A stretch of 64,000 nt of DNA from Peronospora farinosa (lineage: Eukaryota > Oomycota > Peronosporomycetes > Peronosporales > Peronosporaceae): NCBI GenBank assembly GCA_947646735.1, contig CANTFK010000485.1, forward strand, positions 1 through 64,000, written 5' to 3'. Below are positions 59,481-64,000 of the stretch, in pieces. A model generated the notes under the pieces. The model was not told the DNA's origin, made no database searches, and was given only the letters and a program-made list of their open reading frames with translations. Position 1 is the first letter of the stretch; each line of letters opens with the position of its first letter. The position numbers and the translations under genes are program-made.

Positions 59481-60623
59481 ATGCGCTTCAGCTTGTTTCT
59501 CCTGCTCGTGACTTTCACCTGCATCGCTTGCGACAGTATCGTCGCGAGCTCGAAAGACTTGATACAAGTCAAGACCGTGGATACGAATTTTCAACACGAG
59601 CGGACGGATGGAATTCGTCGCAAGCTAAGAGAAGGGGCGGCGGGCGAAGTCGTGGGGGCACAGGAGGCCGAAAAGCTCACAGAGACGTTAGGAAACATCA
59701 AAGGCGGGGCCGAAACTCTCGTGCCCAATGCTGATGTTATGGCCAAGAAAATAGGCGTTTTGGAGAAGATGAAAGGCTACTCTTCGTCTACTTTGAAGCA
59801 GTTTATAGCTTTCCTAAAGAGGATCTTTGGTAAATCTCATAAGCAACTCGAGAAACCACTTCAAGACCCGACACTTGCACCACCAATTGAAGAGTCAAAA
59901 TCTTTGGCCACAAACAAAGAGATAGAGTTAGAAAAATCGACTGAACCCGTGGAGGAAGGAAAAGTGTCACCTCAAAAAGTGACAGCAGAACCACCTCCTG
60001 AAGATATTGCCGAGCTGGAAACAGCACATCCCGTCGCAGAAGAAGATAATGTTGCTAAAGTAACTGAACCGACGAAAGAAGTGGCAGAGGAGCACGAACC
60101 AGTACAACCCGTCGCAGAAGAAGATAATGTTGCTAAAGTAACTGAACCGACGAAAGAAGTGGCAGAGGAACACGAACCAGTACAACCCGTCGCAGAAGAA
60201 GCTGACATTTTCTTCGATGCGGAGGATGCTGATATTAAAACTCATAGCACAAGTGAGAATCATCGTTCTTCGACTTCACCAACCGTCATAGAAAAAAACG
60301 TTGTGCAACCAAAAAGTGGTAAAAATGCTGAAATACATGCTGGTGAAGGAGAAAGTGATACCACTAACTTGGCCAAAGGTGAAGCAACTGGTACAACTCA
60401 TTTGAAAAATGGGGATAACGCTGCCGGTGCAGGTCAGCGGATTCCCGTCTCTTTTGAGAATTCAGATACTTCTTCCTTGAATGTCGAATTAAAATTCGAA
60501 CTGTTTCAGATACTTGCAAACATAAAGTACTCCCTGACGAAAAGTCGCTGGATGCGCTCGAAATCATTAACAAAGGATGCTGCAAAGGAAGAAAAAGTTA
60601 TACCTGATGCCGTTGAAGTATAA
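59481..60623 (+). CDS. RxLR-type secreted effector, copy 3, main frame open
   Basis: A 380-residue protein from ATG 59,481. It has a signal peptide (LFLLLVTFTCIACDS) and RKLR at residues 47-50. The N-terminal 110 residues are close to the left copies, including MAKKIGVLEKMKGYSSS. The middle differs: it lacks the 98-residue array but has a short Glu/Val/Pro-rich repeat twice (EPTKEVAEEHEPVQPVAEE). The frame ends at 60,623, whereas downstream sequence to about 60,830 still resembles the C-terminal coding of copy 2 in other frames, so the C-terminus is probably shortened. The open frame continues upstream of the ATG, but the chosen start puts the signal peptide at the N-terminus as in the other copies. 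Delivered to plant cells by family analogy. Confidence 0.82.
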   Translation: MRFSLFLLLVTFTCIACDSIVASSKDLIQVKTVDTNFQHERTDGIRRKLREGAAGEVVGAQEAEKLTETLGNIKGGAETLVPNADVMAKKIGVLEKMKGYSSSTLKQFIAFLKRIFGKSHKQLEKPLQDPTLAPPIEESKSLATNKEIELEKSTEPVEEGKVSPQKVTAEPPPEDIAELETAHPVAEEDNVAKVTEPTKEVAEEHEPVQPVAEEDNVAKVTEPTKEVAEEHEPVQPVAEEADIFFDAEDADIKTHSTSENHRSSTSPTVIEKNVVQPKSGKNAEIHAGEGESDTTNLAKGEATGTTHLKNGDNAAGAGQRIPVSFENSDTSSLNVELKFELFQILANIKYSLTKSRWMRSKSLTKDAAKEEKVIPDAVEV

Positions 60624-60901
60624 AATGGAGTCGTTGAAGGAAATGGTGTCACCACGATCTTGCATCCATAGACGATTAAGACCGACGAAGGTAAAGTGCA
60701 TCAATCATCTAATTCGCTTGAGGGAGGAGCAAGGAAAGAGGATTAGCCACGTGACACCAGAACCTCCACCACGACCCTAATAGACAACGCTGATGTGCTT
60801 ACGAATGCTGGCGATTCAGTCAAGTAAGTACACGTCAGTACACAACATGTTGGTATGGCTGTCACATTTGAAGTGATGGGGTCGAGGTAGCTATTGGAGG
60901 A

Positions 60902-60947
60902 CTTACACAATGCTATAACTTATCTTAAAGTTACAGCATTGTGTAAG
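60902..60947. terminator. Conserved 3' hairpin, copy 3
   Basis: Inverted counterpart of 5,284-5,329 between the convergent effector and UTP21 ends, with arms kept. Confidence 0.5.
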
Positions 60948-62275
60948 TTTGTATAAAGTTAGTCTTGATAAGAAAGAAATCATGATCATGCATTCAAGGT
61001 GTTTCTAGCGTTGTAATCAAAAACGAGAAGACTTCATAGCAACAGAGTGTAACGACATCACGCACTTATGATAGAACGTCTTAACGGGTGCCATCGATTT
61101 ATCCAGACTTGGCGAGTCCGTAGCGTGTCGCACCTTTTTGCCGCCACCGTTCCCTTCATCACGTCTATGAGGCTACTTTGTGGCAATGTTGATTGAAAGC
61201 TGCCGTCTGAGTACGTACTGAAGATCATGAAGCTGCCGTTGGATGATCGTGCGCATGGCCTTTGAGGATCCCCCAGCCGAGTTTCGAGTCCGTGTCGAAC
61301 TTTATTCTTCATTACAATGATCTCCTGACCGGCTTCCTTGAACATTCGTTGCTTCGACAGCAGCGTCGCGGTCACCATTCTCAGCACGAGTAGTCGCACC
61401 TTCCTTTTGATCATCTTTGACGCGGATCACGAGTCCATCTACTAGCTCCCGAAGCTTGTGCTTTAGCTTGTACTTCAGCGGTAAGGAGATCAAGATCTGA
61501 TCCAACACTGATTTATTGCAGATATCCCCTCCAAGAACTTGATGCCGTCCTGCTTGTTAATGGCATCGAGCTCAGCCTGCAGCTTGGTACCACGCTTCTA
61601 GTCTCGGCGGCGAGTTTTATACTGAACGATGATTTCCGTCTCAGAAGAAAAGCTGAGGGTTGAAAGCCGTCAAGCCTAGCTCATTTACAGACCGAAAGAG
61701 CATGAAGCACACTATCGGAAGGTCGCGGCACAACTGGATGAGTTGAGAAACAAGTTCTGCACCTTGTACCTTTTCAAGCCTCAAGTACGTGCTTTAGGGG
61801 CTCGTCTCAAAGTCGGATCCTCATTATTGGATTATCAGCAGTTACAGCGACCGCTTCGACCGTCGTAAAATGCCACGATGACTATATTCTCGTGCCTTCA
61901 TTGCCCTCATCGCCACTCTACCCTGTCATCGCATTTATCGATCACAGCTTGTGCTTTTCGTTTGAAGTTCAGTTTCAAGCAGATGCATCATCCAGCACAT
62001 GATCAATTGACGCATGGCAGGTATTTGAGAATGAGGCATCACTGACATTCGTTGTATCCGCTGTATTTGTTGTGGTTTGTAGTGCTTGTTAGTACAGACG
62101 TTCCTTGTCCTGAAGAATCTGCAAAAAGGAATGGTCCGAGGATCGATAGAATCAAAGCTTTCTTGGCACAATCATGTGTTGTTTGATATGTGCATTGAAT
62201 TATTCTAAGCTTTTCCTTTTAGAGCGATTGACAGGAGCAAGCAGCTACAGCGCTTCTCACATCACACTCGTTAAC
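60948..62275. other. Intergenic region, mirror of 3,959-5,283
   Basis: Nearly the same as the left counterpart, with scattered changes and small indels (for example near 61,810). No gene that I can support. Confidence 0.5.
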
Positions 62276-64000
62276 TTACATCTGAATCTTGCTGAGATAC
62301 TGGACCAGACACAAATTGTTGTGTAACAGCTTCTGCAGGTGCTGCCACTGTTGCTGCTGTACAGCTCCCAACTCGTCCACTTGTGCTAAGAGCGTCGGGT
62401 CCGCGACCAACAGCTCCTCGTGCAGCTTCAAAAAACGATTCAAGTATGCTTGAAGCACTTGAAAATCACGGCGAGTGCGCATCTCCTCATGCAAAAATTC
62501 CAGAAAGAAACCCAATAGTTTCTTGCCCTCTTCATCGAAGTCACCCATGCACAGCGTGCTCACTTCAACGTCTACTCCTGAGGCAGAAAGCGACTGAATG
62601 TACGCGGCTACCTCATTGAAGCGCGAGCCTGTGTGATCCTCAAATTTCTCTTCCTGCACCGCCTTTGCCAGCAACGTCGCCAATTTGCAACGAGAAGTAA
62701 CCATACCCTCCGTCTTGACAATCCGTGAGCTTAGAGCAGTCATGTCGGCTTCATCTTCTTCGTCGTCATCACCCCACGCCTCATCGTCATCACCAATGCC
62801 CCAACCTTTGATGACCATATCTTCGTCGCCCTCCTTCTCACCCACTTTCTTCGCTTCAGGAGAAGCGGGGACAAATGTAGGGTGTACATCGTCCTTGCGC
62901 GCTGTTTGAAGGAAGAAAGGAGCCTGCTCCGGGGCCTTGGGAGGATCGATAGGCTTGTTACGTTTCTTGATAAGCTCAAGATTAAACAGAGACTGCCAGA
63001 ATGCACGTGGGGCCATTGACAGTGTAATGAGTGAAGCATCCAGCGGGTCCGAGCTCTCTTCGCTGTCTACCTTCTTTGTGCTTTCAGGCCGCTGCTCGGT
63101 AACACTTGTCACTGAAAGTTGAGGGTTACGTTCAGTGCCAAATCCAAGCTGGTCGCTATTGTCCACCTCATTGAGAGGCACAGGCATGTCCATAAGCACG
63201 GGCTTACTAGGCTCCGAATCTAAGAATACTTCTGTAAAGAGGCTGCGGTTTGCCCACAAGAAAATGCCAACATTGCCCACGTGCGTAGTAGCAAGAAACT
63301 CGCCTGTAGGCGACACAGCCAAACCAGTCACAGGTTTTTGAAACCGCATCCAGTCGACACACTTGCCCGTCGGGATATCCCATACGCGCAATGATGCGTC
63401 AGCCGATGATGAGAATAGCCACCGAGCATCCGAGCTGAAAGTCATGTCCGTCACACGGTGCGAATGTCCAGCAAAACGACGCACAAGCTTGTAGGTTGTC
63501 ACGTCAAAGAGACGAAGCACTTGGTCATCACACGCCACACATAACAAGTTACTATCGCGGTGCAATTCCATCTGGCTAATAGGAGAGCCAATGTCGATCT
63601 CATCACGCAACTCATGCTTCTTGAAGCCCCAGAATTTCAGTTTGCCATCGATTCCTGCAGAGACCAGGGTGTTATTAAGAGCATCAACAGCCACCGCACT
63701 GACAGGTCCGTCATGAGCATCAGCAGCGGTTGTATCAGTTTCATCGTCCTGTAGTGCTGACAAATCTGTCCCAGGTAGCACGAGCGAGCGAATAATCTCC
63801 GGCTTCGGGGTTGCTGCCACCGGAAACGAACCACGAGCTTCTCCGGACTGCATGTTGTACTGATAAATAGCTCCGCCCAAACTACCAACAAGTGCATAAT
63901 TACCACACGAACTGATAGCCACGCTAGTAGCCTGTGTCTTTTTGCGGCGCAAATCTTCGACGCTGCCAGATGGAGTGCGGTTGCTCGGGTCAAACTGACG
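62276..64000 (-). CDS. UTP21: UTP21 second copy, partial at the window edge
   Basis: The frame is open from the window edge to the stop and covers about residues 460-1,034 of the left copy: the second WD propeller, acidic linker and C-terminal domain. About 9 of 558 residues differ, all substitutions, with no frame damage. The 5' half lies outside the window, so it may be a complete gene. If the arms are haplotypes, this is the other allele. Confidence 0.92.
   Translation of the reverse strand, partial: RQFDPSNRTPSGSVEDLRRKKTQATSVAISSCGNYALVGSLGGAIYQYNMQSGEARGSFPVAATPKPEIIRSLVLPGTDLSALQDDETDTTAADAHDGPVSAVAVDALNNTLVSAGIDGKLKFWGFKKHELRDEIDIGSPISQMELHRDSNLLCVACDDQVLRLFDVTTYKLVRRFAGHSHRVTDMTFSSDARWLFSSSADASLRVWDIPTGKCVDWMRFQKPVTGLAVSPTGEFLATTHVGNVGIFLWANRSLFTEVFLDSEPSKPVLMDMPVPLNEVDNSDQLGFGTERNPQLSVTSVTEQRPESTKKVDSEESSDPLDASLITLSMAPRAFWQSLFNLELIKKRNKPIDPPKAPEQAPFFLQTARKDDVHPTFVPASPEAKKVGEKEGDEDMVIKGWGIGDDDEAWGDDDEEDEADMTALSSRIVKTEGMVTSRCKLATLLAKAVQEEKFEDHTGSRFNEVAAYIQSLSASGVDVEVSTLCMGDFDEEGKKLLGFFLEFLHEEMRTRRDFQVLQAYLNRFLKLHEELLVADPTLLAQVDELGAVQQQQWQHLQKLLHNNLCLVQYLSKIQM

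Larger units (their letters stand above)
58960..64000 (-). repeat. Right arm of the large inverted duplication
   Basis: Mirror of about 2,231-8,110: effector upstream region, effector, hairpin, intergenic region and UTP21 3' half. It is cut by the window end. Confidence 0.85.

Overview
The window is nuclear DNA of a plant-pathogenic oomycete, most likely a Phytophthora or downy-mildew relative (Peronosporaceae). The evidence is three copies of a secreted protein with an RxLR-type motif (RKLR about 24-30 residues after the signal peptide), compact genes with short GT-AG introns, and a load of old Gypsy, Copia and hAT elements. The species cannot be named from the sequence. I found no bacterial features, rRNA, tRNA or CRISPR array.

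Layout. 1-4 kb: the 3' end of a porphobilinogen deaminase (HMBS) gene and a complete UTP21 (WDR36) ribosome-biogenesis gene. 4.7-10.9 kb: a gene block with a repeat-rich RxLR effector (- strand), a small mitochondrial ribosomal protein (MRPS34-like), a secreted thioredoxin-fold gene and an HMBS 5' fragment. 10.9-30 kb: a tandem copy of that block. In it MRPS34 is missing, the thioredoxin gene has lost its start, and a Gypsy element (14,870-29,274) sits between the thioredoxin and HMBS fragments. That Gypsy has a hAT transposon nested in its 5' LTR, plus a second, unclassified 842-bp insertion. 30-33.2 kb: an intact six-exon mitochondrial-type MutS gene. 33.6-57.6 kb: a graveyard of nested and recombined retroelements: a chimeric Gypsy, a circularly permuted Copia, a full-length decayed Gypsy with two LTRs, and an inverted Gypsy pol. 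57.8-58.2 kb: a small spliced gene of unknown function. 59-64 kb: a third effector copy and a second UTP21 copy, together forming an inverted copy of the left end of the window.

The housekeeping genes are partly broken and partly intact: UTP21, MutS and MRPS34 look functional, but no complete HMBS or thioredoxin-like gene is present. The effector is the most variable item. The left copies carry three and two near-identical 294-bp internal repeats and have frameshifts just after the RxLR motif at G/A-rich tracts; the right copy is open through the main domain. UTP21 differs by about 9 of 558 residues between the arms, so the two arms are either a recent inverted duplication or two haplotypes joined in one contig.

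The most novel signal is in the retroelements. Three separate Gypsy elements carry, between integrase and the 3' LTR, a long reading frame on the opposite strand. Each encodes a charged or basic protein ending in a predicted coiled coil. All are decayed, but each frame can be followed through isolated stops.
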